64,000 nucleotides of DNA. It comes from JBAZLV01 sp041650055 (GTDB lineage Bacteria > Nitrospirota > UBA9217). The notes beneath the pieces are model-generated. The model was not told where the DNA came from and searched no databases. It saw only the letters and a list, made by a program, of their open reading frames with translations. Location of the stretch: positions 60,628-124,627 of the forward strand of contig JBAZLV010000003.1 in NCBI GenBank assembly GCA_041650055.1. The letters run 5' to 3'. Each line of letters opens with the position of its first letter. Position 1 is the stretch's first letter. A program made the translations under genes and the position numbers. This document shows positions 49,370 through 58,760 of this stretch, piece after piece.

Positions 49370-50737
49370 ATGAATGAAACGGAAAAAAATCTGCTGTACG
49401 AAATTCTGGGGAGGATAACGAAGATGGAGATCGCAGGAATTTCCATAGACTCCAGGAATATCAAGGGAGGGGAGCTGTTTGTCGCATTAAAAGGAGATCG
49501 TTTTGACGGCCATGATTTTGTGCCGGACGCAATCCAGAAGGGCGCATGGGGCGCCTTGGTTGACCGGACCATTTTTGAAGAAAAATTCGAGAGCATCGGC
49601 GGATACCAGAATATTCTTCCGGTTGATGATACCTTAACCGCTTTACAGGAATTGGCCAGGATTAACCGAAAAAAATATTCGATTCCACTGATTGGGATCA
49701 CCGGATCGAATGGAAAAACAACGACCAAGGAAATGCTCGCCTCGATTCTGAAACAAAACGGTCCGGTGCTCAAGAACGAAGGAAACATGAACAACCATAT
49801 CGGCGTACCGCTTACCCTGATGCGACTGGATGCAAGCCACAAGGCAGCAGTTGTTGAGATGGGGATGAGCGCGCCAGGCGAGATTGAGACGCTTGCCCGG
49901 ATTGCAGGACCGACCATCGGGGTGATTACGAACATAGGGCCGGCGCATCTTGAGTTTCTCGGAACACTTGAGATGATTGCCCATGCAAAGGGAGAATTGC
50001 TGGAGCGGCTCTCTGCTGAAGACACGGCAGTCCTGAACGCCGATGATCCGCGTGTTGGAATATTGAAGTCAAAGTTTACAGGCCGGATTATCATGTTCGG
50101 GATCGAGCAGGAAGCCGATGTAAGGGCAACGAATATCAAGCAGAAACAGAACACCTTTGCATTCAAGCTTTCTGTGTCAGGAAACACCACACCTGTTCTC
50201 CTGAACACCCTGGGTCGACACAATATTTATAATGCTCTTGCTGCTGCGGCTGCTGCGCATGCTGCAGGCATGACGCTTGATGCAATTAAAACCGGCCTTG
50301 AGGAATTTGCGCCTGTTGCCATGCGATCGGAAATGAAGCAGCTTCAGGGCAGAATTGTGTTCGCTGATTATTACAATGCGAATCCTGCTTCCATGCAAGC
50401 CGCACTCGCCACCCTGATGTCACTTAAAAAGAAAGGGCGTTCCCTCGCTGTCCTGGGTGATATGCTTGAACTGGGAACTTCATCACCGAAAGAGCATGCA
50501 GCAATCGGGCAATTGGTCGCGGAGCTGGGCATTGATGTGCTGATTACGATTGGACCGCTGTCGAAGCACCTAGCCGATGGTGCGATCAAAGCAGGAATGA
50601 AAAAAAATCAGGTCTTTGAAGCACAGACGCATGCTGAAGCAGTTGCCTTGATTCAAAAGCATTCACGCCGAGGCGACGCTGTTTTGGTGAAGGGATCGCG
50701 CGGCATGAAGATGGAAAAGATTCTGGAGGAATTCTGA
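49370..50737 (+). CDS. murF: UDP-MurNAc-tripeptide--D-Ala-D-Ala ligase
   Basis: 455 residues. The ATP loop is IGITGSNGKTTTKEML, with EMGMSAPGEIETLARIA and NADDPRVGILKSKF following, and DYYNANPASMQAAL near the C-terminus. The start at ATG 49370 has GGAG six bases before it and gives the family length; the frame is open from 49304, but there is no ribosome site there. It shares one base with the mraY start. Confidence 0.95.
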   Translation: MNETEKNLLYEILGRITKMEIAGISIDSRNIKGGELFVALKGDRFDGHDFVPDAIQKGAWGALVDRTIFEEKFESIGGYQNILPVDDTLTALQELARINRKKYSIPLIGITGSNGKTTTKEMLASILKQNGPVLKNEGNMNNHIGVPLTLMRLDASHKAAVVEMGMSAPGEIETLARIAGPTIGVITNIGPAHLEFLGTLEMIAHAKGELLERLSAEDTAVLNADDPRVGILKSKFTGRIIMFGIEQEADVRATNIKQKQNTFAFKLSVSGNTTPVLLNTLGRHNIYNALAAAAAAHAAGMTLDAIKTGLEEFAPVAMRSEMKQLQGRIVFADYYNANPASMQAALATLMSLKKKGRSLAVLGDMLELGTSSPKEHAAIGQLVAELGIDVLITIGPLSKHLADGAIKAGMKKNQVFEAQTHAEAVALIQKHSRRGDAVLVKGSRGMKMEKILEEF

Positions 50738-51819
50738 TGCTGTACCACTTGCTGTATCCGCTTCACACGACATTTTCCGGTTTTAATGTATTTAAATACA
50801 TCACTTTCCGGAGTGCAGGAGCGGCACTTACTGCACTCTTGATTAGTTTTTTGCTCGGTCCAAGCATGATTGCCTGGCTTCGGAAGATCAAGGCAGGCCA
50901 GCATATCAGAAATGACGGGCCACAGACGCATTTGTCAAAACAGGGTACGCCGACCATGGGAGGGATTCTCATCATTGCCGCACTCGCTGTTTCCATTTTG
51001 CTCTGGGCGGATCTGACGAACAAGTATATGTGGGTTGTGCTTTTATCAACGCTTGCCTTCGGCGGAATCGGGTTGTGGGATGATTATCTCAAGGTCGTAA
51101 AAAAACGGTCCACTGGACTTCTGGCCCGTGAAAAATTCAGTCTCCAAATTCTTGCTGCGCTTGCCATCGGTATATTTCTGTATTACTTCGCAAAAGATCC
51201 GAATGCGGCACATCTCTCGGTTCCCTTTATCAAGAAGGTGGTGATTGATCTCGGCTGGTTCTATATACCGTTTGCGGTTATTGTGATGGTTGGTTCATCC
51301 AATGCGGTGAATCTGACGGACGGGTTGGACGGCCTTGCTGCAGGCCTCGTGGGAATTGCGAGCATTGCGAATGCGGTCATTGTGTATATCAGCGGAAACC
51401 GGTTGATTGCCGAGTATCTCAAAATTCCCTATATCGCAGGAAGTGGAGAACTGACGGTGTTCTGCGGCGCGCTGCTCGGGACCTGTCTTGGATTTCTGTG
51501 GTACAACGCGCATCCTGCGGACGTTTTTATGGGGGACACCGGATCGCTTGCTCTGGGTGGCGCCCTGGGCGCACTTGCGCTTGTAACCAAGCATGAACTG
51601 ATTCTTATTATTGTGGGCGGCATTTTTGTGGTTGAAACGCTCTCGGTGATCATGCAGGTTGCTTCGTATAAAATGACCGGAAAACGGATTTTTCGCATGG
51701 CGCCCATTCATCATCATTTCGAACAATTGGGCTGGCCCGAGACAAAGGTTATTGCGCGATTCTGGATCATTGGGATTATTCTTGCCCTGATATCCCTCGG
51801 GTCATTGAAATTGAGATAA
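50737..51819 (+). CDS. mraY: phospho-MurNAc-pentapeptide translocase
   Basis: 360 residues with about ten membrane segments; makes lipid I from UDP-MurNAc-pentapeptide and undecaprenyl phosphate. Conserved loops are GTPTMGGILI, FGGIGLWDDYLKV, NLTDGLDGLAAG and the HHH motif MAPIHHHFEQLGW. Its ATG overlaps the murF stop. Confidence 0.97.
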   Translation: MLYHLLYPLHTTFSGFNVFKYITFRSAGAALTALLISFLLGPSMIAWLRKIKAGQHIRNDGPQTHLSKQGTPTMGGILIIAALAVSILLWADLTNKYMWVVLLSTLAFGGIGLWDDYLKVVKKRSTGLLAREKFSLQILAALAIGIFLYYFAKDPNAAHLSVPFIKKVVIDLGWFYIPFAVIVMVGSSNAVNLTDGLDGLAAGLVGIASIANAVIVYISGNRLIAEYLKIPYIAGSGELTVFCGALLGTCLGFLWYNAHPADVFMGDTGSLALGGALGALALVTKHELILIIVGGIFVVETLSVIMQVASYKMTGKRIFRMAPIHHHFEQLGWPETKVIARFWIIGIILALISLGSLKLR

Positions 51820-51841
51820 TCAACACGGAAAGAGGATAGTT

Positions 51842-53179
51842 GTGGAAACTGATTTTAAAGGGAAAAAAATTACGGTTGTCGGGATGGGGAAAAGCGGGAT
51901 TGCAGCTGCACGGGTGCTTGCTGATCTCGGCGGCTGCGTCACGATCACGGATAAAAAACCGATTCAGGAACTAGAATCGCAGATTACCATGCTCAGGAAT
52001 GCGGCTGTCTCAATAGAAGCAGGGGGTCATCCGGAGCGACTGTTTCTCGAATCTGATCTTATTGTGCTGAGTCCTGGGGTGCCCAAGATACTTCCGCTTC
52101 TGCAGGCCCAGCGCCACGGAGTAACAATCATCAGCGAACTCGAGCTGGCATGGCAGATTTCAAATGCTCCCTACATCGGCATTACCGGAACCAATGGAAA
52201 ATCAACCGTCACGACGCTCGTCGGGCTCATGCTCGAGAAAGCGGGGAGGCAGGTTCTTGTTGCAGGAAATATCGGGAATGCGCTCACGGATCATGTTCAT
52301 GAGCTCAAAACCAGAGAGTGGATCGTTGCTGAACTCTCGAGCTTCCAACTTGAAGATATTCACGAATTCAGACCAAAGATTGGCGCAATTCTGAATCTGA
52401 CACAGGATCATCTTGACCGGTATCATACGCTCGAAGAATATGGAGAAGCAAAAGCACGGGTATTTATGAATCAACGGAAGGATGATTTTCTGATTTTGAA
52501 CTTCGATGATCCGCTGGTGAAGTCATATGCCAATCAGACTCAGGCAACCGTGGTTCCGTTCTCGAGGCTGCTCCGCTTTAATCCCGGCGCATGCGTGCAT
52601 GAAGGGTTTGTTACCTTCAACGGAAAGCGTATCTGCAGAACAGATGAAATCCGTATCCAGGGTGTCCATAATCTTGAAAATGCCCTGGCTGCAGCAGCAA
52701 TCTCTCTGTCTGCAGGAGCTGACAAAGATGCGGTTGCTGAAGTGCTTAGGGAATTTTCAGGGCTTGAACATAGGCTCGAATTCGTGCGCGAAAAAAACGG
52801 TGTTCGCTATATCAATGATTCCAAAGGAACGAACGTCGGCGCAGTCATTAAATCCGTGGAGAGCTTTCATGAACCGGTTATTCTGATAGCGGGCGGGTAT
52901 GACAAAGGAAGCGATTTCAGCCCGCTGTATTCCTTGTTCAAAGAAAAAGTGAAACTTTTGATCTTGATCGGGAAGGCAGCAGATAAAATGCAGCAAGCCC
53001 TGGATAGTGCAACAGAAACTATCCGGGCGAACACGCTTGAGGAAGCAGTTCAGCGCGCGTCACAAAAAGCATCGTCCGGTGATGTGGTTTTGTTGTCCCC
53101 GGCATGCGCAAGCTTCGACATGTTCAAAGATTTTGAGGACCGGGGAAAACAGTTCAAGGAAGCAGTACGAAATTTGTAA
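51842..53179 (+). CDS. murD: UDP-MurNAc-L-alanine--D-glutamate ligase
   Basis: 445 residues. It begins ITVVGMGKSGIAAARVLADL (nucleotide-sugar domain), and the ATP loop is IGITGTNGKSTVTTLVG. The GAILNLTQDHLDRYHT and INDSKGTNVGAV motifs follow. It starts at GTG 51842 with AGAGGA upstream, 22 bp after mraY. Confidence 0.95.
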   Translation: METDFKGKKITVVGMGKSGIAAARVLADLGGCVTITDKKPIQELESQITMLRNAAVSIEAGGHPERLFLESDLIVLSPGVPKILPLLQAQRHGVTIISELELAWQISNAPYIGITGTNGKSTVTTLVGLMLEKAGRQVLVAGNIGNALTDHVHELKTREWIVAELSSFQLEDIHEFRPKIGAILNLTQDHLDRYHTLEEYGEAKARVFMNQRKDDFLILNFDDPLVKSYANQTQATVVPFSRLLRFNPGACVHEGFVTFNGKRICRTDEIRIQGVHNLENALAAAAISLSAGADKDAVAEVLREFSGLEHRLEFVREKNGVRYINDSKGTNVGAVIKSVESFHEPVILIAGGYDKGSDFSPLYSLFKEKVKLLILIGKAADKMQQALDSATETIRANTLEEAVQRASQKASSGDVVLLSPACASFDMFKDFEDRGKQFKEAVRNL

Positions 53180-53205
53180 TTCTATAAAGAACATTGGATG
53201 CTTCT

Positions 53206-54318
53206 ATGCAGGCGATGATGCACTATAAGGCACATTATGACGGGATTCTCCTGTTTGCCATTCTGATGCTTGTGGTGACCGGGGTGGTGATGGTGTACAG
53301 CTCGAGCAGCGTGGTCGCGCTCACTACGTATGATGATACGACGTTTTTTTTGAAACGCCAGATTGTCTGGGCGGTGCTCGGACTGGCATGCATGTTCGTA
53401 ACCATGAGAGTGGATCACCGGCTTTTGTCTGACAGGCGGCTTGTGGTTGCACTGCTAATTCTTTCGCTTCTTTGCCTTGCATTAACACTGGTTCCCGGGA
53501 TCGGTACGATGATCAACGGATCCCGGAGATGGCTGCGATACGGCATGCTTTCATTCCAGCCGTCAGAACTGGCGAAATTCGCGCTTATCCTGTATCTGAG
53601 CTACTATATTGCCAAACAGGGCGAACGTTTGCGGAGCTTCATGCAGGGACTGTTTCCCGCCTACATTGTGTCCGGCATATTCCTGGTCATGACGCTTGTG
53701 CAGCCGGACTTCGGTGCAACCATGACCATGGCTGGTGTTGCCGGAATTCTGCTGTTTGCCGGTGGGGCAAACGTGCTTCATCTTATCGGGACTCTTCTGT
53801 TAGCATCGCCGTTTGTTTACACTGCGGTTGCTCACAGCACGTACCGGCTGAAAAGGATTTTTGCGTTTCTCGATCCATGGTCTGATCCGCAGGGTTCCGG
53901 CCATCAGATTATCCAATCATTTCTTGCGTTCGGGAGCGGCGGTTTGTTCGGCAGAGGCCTTGGCGAAGGCAGGCAGAAGCTTCTTTTTCTTCCAGAGCGT
54001 CATTCTGATTTTATTTATGCGGTGATCGGCGAAGAGCTTGGCCTTATCGGAGCGCTGGTTGTGTTAACGTTGTTTCTTGTTATTTTATGGCGCGGTGTTG
54101 TGACTGCCCTCGGATCAATAGAGCCGTTCAGCCGGATGCTTGCGCTTGGCATAACTCTGCTTATCTGCGTGCAGGGATTGATTAACATGGCGGTTGTGAC
54201 CGGACTTTTGCCGACCAAAGGGATTGCATTACCGCTTGTCAGTTACGGCGGGTCATCGCTTGTGATCACGATGGCTGCGCTTGGGGTATTGCTTAATATT
54301 TCGCGCGAAACTCGTTAG
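53206..54318 (+). CDS. ftsW: septal peptidoglycan polymerase FtsW
   Basis: 370-residue SEDS-family membrane protein with about ten segments; polymerises glycan from lipid II with FtsI. Recognised from GVVMVYSSSSVVAL at the start, INGSRRWLRYGMLSFQPSEL, LVQPDFGATMTM and the C-terminal TKGIALPLVSYGGSSL. ATG 53206 was preferred to a TTG at 53194; neither has a strong ribosome site. A repeat tract follows its stop. Confidence 0.94.
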   Translation: MQAMMHYKAHYDGILLFAILMLVVTGVVMVYSSSSVVALTTYDDTTFFLKRQIVWAVLGLACMFVTMRVDHRLLSDRRLVVALLILSLLCLALTLVPGIGTMINGSRRWLRYGMLSFQPSELAKFALILYLSYYIAKQGERLRSFMQGLFPAYIVSGIFLVMTLVQPDFGATMTMAGVAGILLFAGGANVLHLIGTLLLASPFVYTAVAHSTYRLKRIFAFLDPWSDPQGSGHQIIQSFLAFGSGGLFGRGLGEGRQKLLFLPERHSDFIYAVIGEELGLIGALVVLTLFLVILWRGVVTALGSIEPFSRMLALGITLLICVQGLINMAVVTGLLPTKGIALPLVSYGGSSLVITMAALGVLLNISRETR

Positions 54319-54319
54319 A

Positions 54320-54425
54320 AACAGGATGCCGGATGTCGGATACAAGATGCATGATACCAGATGCCAGATGCCGGATACATGAAATAGATACTCGATGCAT
54401 GATGCCCGATGAGAGATGAGAAGAT
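54320..54425. repeat. degenerate GATGCCGGATAC-type tandem repeat
   Basis: About 105 bp between ftsW and murG built from variants of GATGC(C/A)(G/A)GAT, such as GGATGCCGGATGTCGGATAC and CAGATGCCAGATGCCGGATA. No ORF and no terminator stem are seen. It is the only non-coding spacer over 100 bp in the mur/fts series. Confidence 0.7.
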
Positions 54426-54437
54426 GAGTGTGCTCAT

Positions 54438-55517
54438 ATGAAAGTATTGATTGCCGGAGGAGGGACCGGAGGGCATTTGTATCCCGGGATCGCTATTGCG
54501 CGGGAGCTCATGAAAAATCCCACGAATGAGGTCTTATTCGTTGGAACTGAACAGGGGATTGAGGCACGGGTCCTTCCCCGGGAAGGGTTACGAGTAAAAT
54601 TCATCCCGGCAGGAAAACTAAAGGGCATGGATTTTTTTTCAAAACTTAAAACTTTCGCAAAACTTCCTGCAGGCTTCATACGGTCGTTTCAGCTGCTTCA
54701 GGAAGAGCGGCCTGACATTGTTATTGGTGTGGGAGGCTATGCATCTGCTCCCCTGGGAGCCGCAGCAGGCATTCTGAGGTTCCCTTTGATCGTGGTTGAA
54801 CCGAACTCCTATCCGGGACTTGCGAACAAGATACTCGGGAGAACAGCCGTCTCGGTTGCCCTCTGTTTCCCCGGGACAGCGGCAAAGGATTTTTTCCCTC
54901 CGGAAAAAACGGTTCTGCTTGGGCCGCTGGTCAGGAAGGGAATCGATCAGGGAGATCGAACCAAGGCATGTGAGCGATTCGGGTTTGATCCCAATGGATT
55001 TACCCTTCTGGTTATGGGAGGGAGCGGTGGAGCGCATGCCATCAATATGGCAATGAAGCAGGCAGCTCAAAAATTGACCAGAATCAGGAATCTTCAGGTC
55101 CTTCATGCAACCGGAGAGCATGATGCGCCGGACGTCCTGACCGGTTATCGTTTGGCTGGTCTTAAGGCAACAGTCCTCCCATACATTCATGCTATGGAAG
55201 ATGCGTATGCAGTTGCGGATCTGGTGATTGCGCGTTCAGGTGCTACCACGGTGGCAGAGCTTGCGGTATGCGGAAAGCGGGCGATTCTGATTCCGTTTCC
55301 CTATGCGGCTGACAATCACCAGGAATACAACGCTCGAACGCTTGCTAGCCGGGGTTCAGGAGAGGTTCTTCTGCAAAAAGATCTGACGCCGGATCTCCTG
55401 GCTGAAGTAATAAAAAAACATGCAGAACACCCGAATGCTCCAGTCGGTGTGCGCATGGCAAGTACGGCAGCTGAAGAGATTGTGAGGATCTGCAACGATC
55501 ATGTTCAAAAAAATTAA
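54438..55517 (+). CDS. murG: UDP-GlcNAc transferase MurG (lipid II synthase)
   Basis: 359 residues of GT-B fold; adds GlcNAc to lipid I at the inner membrane face. The N-terminal loop is IAGGGTGGHLYPGIAIA, with GVGGYASAPLGAAAG and the UDP-GlcNAc-binding VIARSGATTVAELAVCGKR and PYAADNHQEYNA. It overlaps murC by 17 bp. Confidence 0.96.
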   Translation: MKVLIAGGGTGGHLYPGIAIARELMKNPTNEVLFVGTEQGIEARVLPREGLRVKFIPAGKLKGMDFFSKLKTFAKLPAGFIRSFQLLQEERPDIVIGVGGYASAPLGAAAGILRFPLIVVEPNSYPGLANKILGRTAVSVALCFPGTAAKDFFPPEKTVLLGPLVRKGIDQGDRTKACERFGFDPNGFTLLVMGGSGGAHAINMAMKQAAQKLTRIRNLQVLHATGEHDAPDVLTGYRLAGLKATVLPYIHAMEDAYAVADLVIARSGATTVAELAVCGKRAILIPFPYAADNHQEYNARTLASRGSGEVLLQKDLTPDLLAEVIKKHAEHPNAPVGVRMASTAAEEIVRICNDHVQKN

Positions 55518-56865
55518 ACATATTCATTTCATCGGGATTGGCGGAATCGGCATGAGCGGCATTGCCGAGGTGCTCCTGAACCTCGGATACCGGATTTCCG
55601 GCTCTGATATGAGAGAATCGGAAACAACAGAACGGCTTCGGAAGCTGGGCGGAGAAATTTCGATCGGTCATGCCCCGGAACATATTACGGAACCCCATGT
55701 GGTGGTCATTTCTTCAGCAGTCACGAAGGAAAATGTCGAAATGATGGCTGCACGTGAAAAACAGATTCCGGTTATTCCCCGGGCTGAGATGCTTGCGGAA
55801 TTGATGCGGCTGAAATACGGGATTGCAATTGCCGGAGCGCATGGAAAAACGACTACGACGTCGATGGTTGCAACGGTGCTTGCGGCCGGAGGGATCGATC
55901 CTACGGTCGTGATCGGGGGAAAAGTTAACAGCCTGGGAACGAACGCAAAGCTCGGACAGGGCGAGTTTCTGGTGGCTGAAGCGGATGAAAGCGATGGAAG
56001 CTTTCTTGCTCTATCTCCGGCGATCGCGGTTGTTACGACAATTGATGCCGAGCATCTCGATTATTACCGTGACATCGATGAGATTAAAGATGCATTTCTT
56101 TCCTTTATCAACAAGGTTCCGTTTTACGGGATGTCCGTTCTCTGTCTTGATCAGCCGCATATTCAGGCGCTTCTTCCCATGGTACAGAAGCGGTATGAAA
56201 CATACGGTTTGAGTTCGCAGGCGGATTATCAGGCTCGCGACATCGTGCTTCGTCCGCTGGGCTCCCGGTTCAAGGTCGTGCATCACGGGACCGACCTCGG
56301 ATGGTTTGAACTCTCGATTCCGGGCGTGCATAATATCAACAACGGTCTTGCCGCTATTGCCGTTGCCCGGGAACTCGAGATTGATCTTGAGATCATCAGA
56401 AAAGCGTTGAAAGAGTTCAGCGGCGTTCAGCGTCGGTTCCAGGTCAAAGGAGAGAAAAACGGAATTACGGTCGTTGACGATTACGGTCACCATCCGACCG
56501 AGATCAAGGCTACCCTGGCTGCGGCAGCAGCGGCTGATGATCGAAGAATTGTCGTCGTATTTCAGCCGCACCGGTATTCAAGAACACGGCACCTGCTCCC
56601 GGATTTTTTCACCGCATTCAATGAAGCGGACAAACTCATTATCATGGACATTTACGCTGCCGGAGAAACACCGATTCCGGGCGTATCAGGACAGGCGCTG
56701 TATGAAGGTATAAAAAAATACGGCCACAAGGATGTGACGTTTATTCCGGTTCGTGAAGAGGTGCTCCGGCATTTGAAAAAAAATACGAAACAAGGAGATA
56801 TTGTTCTTACGCTCGGAGCAGGAGATGTGTGGAAGATTGGGGAACAATTTTTAGAAGCAGTATAG
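55501..56865 (+). CDS. murC: UDP-MurNAc--L-alanine ligase
   Basis: 454 residues. It begins IKHIHFIGIGGIGMSGIAEV, the ATP loop is IAGAHGKTTTTSMVA, and DEIKDAFLSFINKVPFYG and VVDDYGHHPTEIKATL follow. It starts the peptide stem by adding L-Ala. Its 5' end overlaps murG, and murB begins 36 bp later. Confidence 0.96.
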   Translation: MFKKIKHIHFIGIGGIGMSGIAEVLLNLGYRISGSDMRESETTERLRKLGGEISIGHAPEHITEPHVVVISSAVTKENVEMMAAREKQIPVIPRAEMLAELMRLKYGIAIAGAHGKTTTTSMVATVLAAGGIDPTVVIGGKVNSLGTNAKLGQGEFLVAEADESDGSFLALSPAIAVVTTIDAEHLDYYRDIDEIKDAFLSFINKVPFYGMSVLCLDQPHIQALLPMVQKRYETYGLSSQADYQARDIVLRPLGSRFKVVHHGTDLGWFELSIPGVHNINNGLAAIAVARELEIDLEIIRKALKEFSGVQRRFQVKGEKNGITVVDDYGHHPTEIKATLAAAAAADDRRIVVVFQPHRYSRTRHLLPDFFTAFNEADKLIIMDIYAAGETPIPGVSGQALYEGIKKYGHKDVTFIPVREEVLRHLKKNTKQGDIVLTLGAGDVWKIGEQFLEAV

Positions 56866-56901
56866 GAAAAGCAGAAATCAAGTAATCAAAATGGAGTGGA
56901 T

Positions 56902-57807
56902 ATGAAAATTCATATACGAGGAGAGATCCGAAAAAATGAACCCTTAAGCAGGCACACCTCATTTGGCATTGGAGGGCCTGCCGATATTTTTGCCTGTCCC
57001 ATTGACGCTGAAGATGTAAACGTTTTGCTGCATGCATTCCAGGAACAGAACATACCCTATTTTGTTCTTGGCGGAGGTACGAATCTGCTTGTCCGGGATG
57101 GTGGATTCCGGGGAGCGGTTATCTGTCTCAAACACATGAACATGATCAAGATCGAACGTGAGTATCGCTCGATTGGCGGGACGTTTTTCTCGCTCTCTGC
57201 AGAGGGCGGTGCGCTTATGCCGAAGCTTGTTTCGGTTGCCGCCGAAGAAGGGCTGACCGGCTTTGAATTCGCGGCGGGAATTCCGGGAACCGTGGGCGGA
57301 GCAGTCCGAATGAATGCCGGAACCGCGATGGGTGATATCAGCGGAGTCATTCATTCGGTAACGCTCATATCTCCTGATTCGACCATTACCATACGGGAAC
57401 GGGAGGAAATCGGATTTGGATACAGAAAATCTTCTATTCCAAACGGTTCACTCGTGCTGAATGCGCGGATAAGCCTTCGCCGGGATGATAAAGACAAGGT
57501 CAAGGCCAGGGTCCAAGAATTGCTCGATAAACGGAAAGAGCGACAGCCCTGGAGATATCCGAATGCTGGATCGATTTTTAAAAACCCGAATGAAAAGCCG
57601 GCAGGCGTGCTGATTGAATCAGCAGGGTTGAAGGGAAAAAAAGTCGGCAGTGCGCAAATTTCAGATAAACATTGTAATTTTATCGTGACCATCGGAGAAG
57701 GCAAGGCAGCCGATGTTATTGAGCTTATGGATATGATTACGAAAACGGTGCTTGACCGGCATGGCGTACGGCTTGAGCCGGAAATTCAAATTATCGGGGA
57801 AGACTAA
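56902..57807 (+). CDS. murB: UDP-N-acetylenolpyruvoylglucosamine reductase
   Basis: 301-residue FAD enzyme forming UDP-MurNAc. Conserved parts are RHTSFGIGGPADIF, LGGGTNLLVRDGGFRG, EFAAGIPGTVGGAVRMNAG and the later YPNAGSIFKNP with the catalytic serine. ATG 56902 follows GGAG; an in-frame GTG at 56896 is less well placed. Its TAA shares bases with the ddl ATG (TAATG). Confidence 0.95.
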   Translation: MKIHIRGEIRKNEPLSRHTSFGIGGPADIFACPIDAEDVNVLLHAFQEQNIPYFVLGGGTNLLVRDGGFRGAVICLKHMNMIKIEREYRSIGGTFFSLSAEGGALMPKLVSVAAEEGLTGFEFAAGIPGTVGGAVRMNAGTAMGDISGVIHSVTLISPDSTITIREREEIGFGYRKSSIPNGSLVLNARISLRRDDKDKVKARVQELLDKRKERQPWRYPNAGSIFKNPNEKPAGVLIESAGLKGKKVGSAQISDKHCNFIVTIGEGKAADVIELMDMITKTVLDRHGVRLEPEIQIIGED

Positions 57808-58745
57808 TGGGATTGGTGACGAATAAAAAAATCGGTGTTTTGATGGGAGGATTGTCATCCGAGCGGGAAGTTTCGCTGGCAACCGGACGGGCAATCTCGA
57901 AGGCTTTACAGGACAAGGGATATCAAGTCGTTGATATAGATGTGGGAAGAGATGTTGCCGAAAAAATTCATGACAGCCACATTGATATCGCATTCATCGC
58001 GCTTCACGGAAAATACGGAGAAGACGGGGCGATCCAGGGAATGCTGGAGGTCATGGGTATTCTCTATACGGGTTCGGGGGTTCTTGCAAGCGCCATTGGA
58101 ATGAATAAAACTGTTTCCAAACAATTATTTCGTTCCCAGGGGCTTCTCGTGGGACCGTATGAAGTTGTTTACAGCGGTACGGCTGACCGTGTTTCTGGCG
58201 TGATCGAGAACCTGAAATTCCCGGTGGTTGTCAAACCCCATGCAGAAGGATCGAGTGTCGGGATAAGCCTTGTTTTTAAAAAAGAGGAAATTGCGCCAGC
58301 GCTGGAGCTTGCCTTCAAGTATGGAAATGAAATTCTCATCGAAAAATTTATTACAGGCAAGGAAGTCCAGGTCGGGATACTGGGGAACCGGGCACTGGGC
58401 GTGATTGAAATCGTTTCAAAGCACGCTTTTTACGATTATGCCGCGAAATATGAAAAGGGAATGTCGGAACATTTTTTCCCCGCACGAATTTCTGAGAAGG
58501 CATATCAAATGCTGCTCGAAGCAGGACTGGCAGCCCATCGTGCCATCGGGTGCAGCGGATACAGCCGGGTTGATTTTATTCTGGACGAGTCAGAATCAGC
58601 ATACATTCTGGAAGTGAACACGCTTCCCGGCATGACTGCGACCAGCCTTCTGCCGGAAATTGCAAAAGGGGTAGGTATTCAATTTCCCGAGTTGGTCGAG
58701 GAGATTCTTCGGTTGGCGCTGGAAAAAGACATCCGGAGAAGGTAA
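57807..58745 (+). CDS. ddl: D-alanine--D-alanine ligase
   Basis: 312-residue ATP-grasp enzyme. Markers are VLMGGLSSEREVSLATGRAI, ALHGKYGEDGAIQGMLEVMG, VVKPHAEGSSVGISLV, and YILEVNTLPGMTATSLLPE. It supplies D-Ala-D-Ala for MurF. Overlaps murB; ftsQ follows after 15 bp. Confidence 0.96.
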   Translation: MGLVTNKKIGVLMGGLSSEREVSLATGRAISKALQDKGYQVVDIDVGRDVAEKIHDSHIDIAFIALHGKYGEDGAIQGMLEVMGILYTGSGVLASAIGMNKTVSKQLFRSQGLLVGPYEVVYSGTADRVSGVIENLKFPVVVKPHAEGSSVGISLVFKKEEIAPALELAFKYGNEILIEKFITGKEVQVGILGNRALGVIEIVSKHAFYDYAAKYEKGMSEHFFPARISEKAYQMLLEAGLAAHRAIGCSGYSRVDFILDESESAYILEVNTLPGMTATSLLPEIAKGVGIQFPELVEEILRLALEKDIRRR

Positions 58746-58760
58746 GAACGTTCGAGGAAC

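Noticed and set aside
49285..50223. 312-codon open frame antisense to murF
   Set aside because: Fully covered by murF, with a Ser/Ile-rich low-quality translation; a coding shadow.
54320..54425. CRISPR or protein-coding interpretation of the GATGC tract
   Set aside because: The unit is short and degenerate with no spacers and no ORF.
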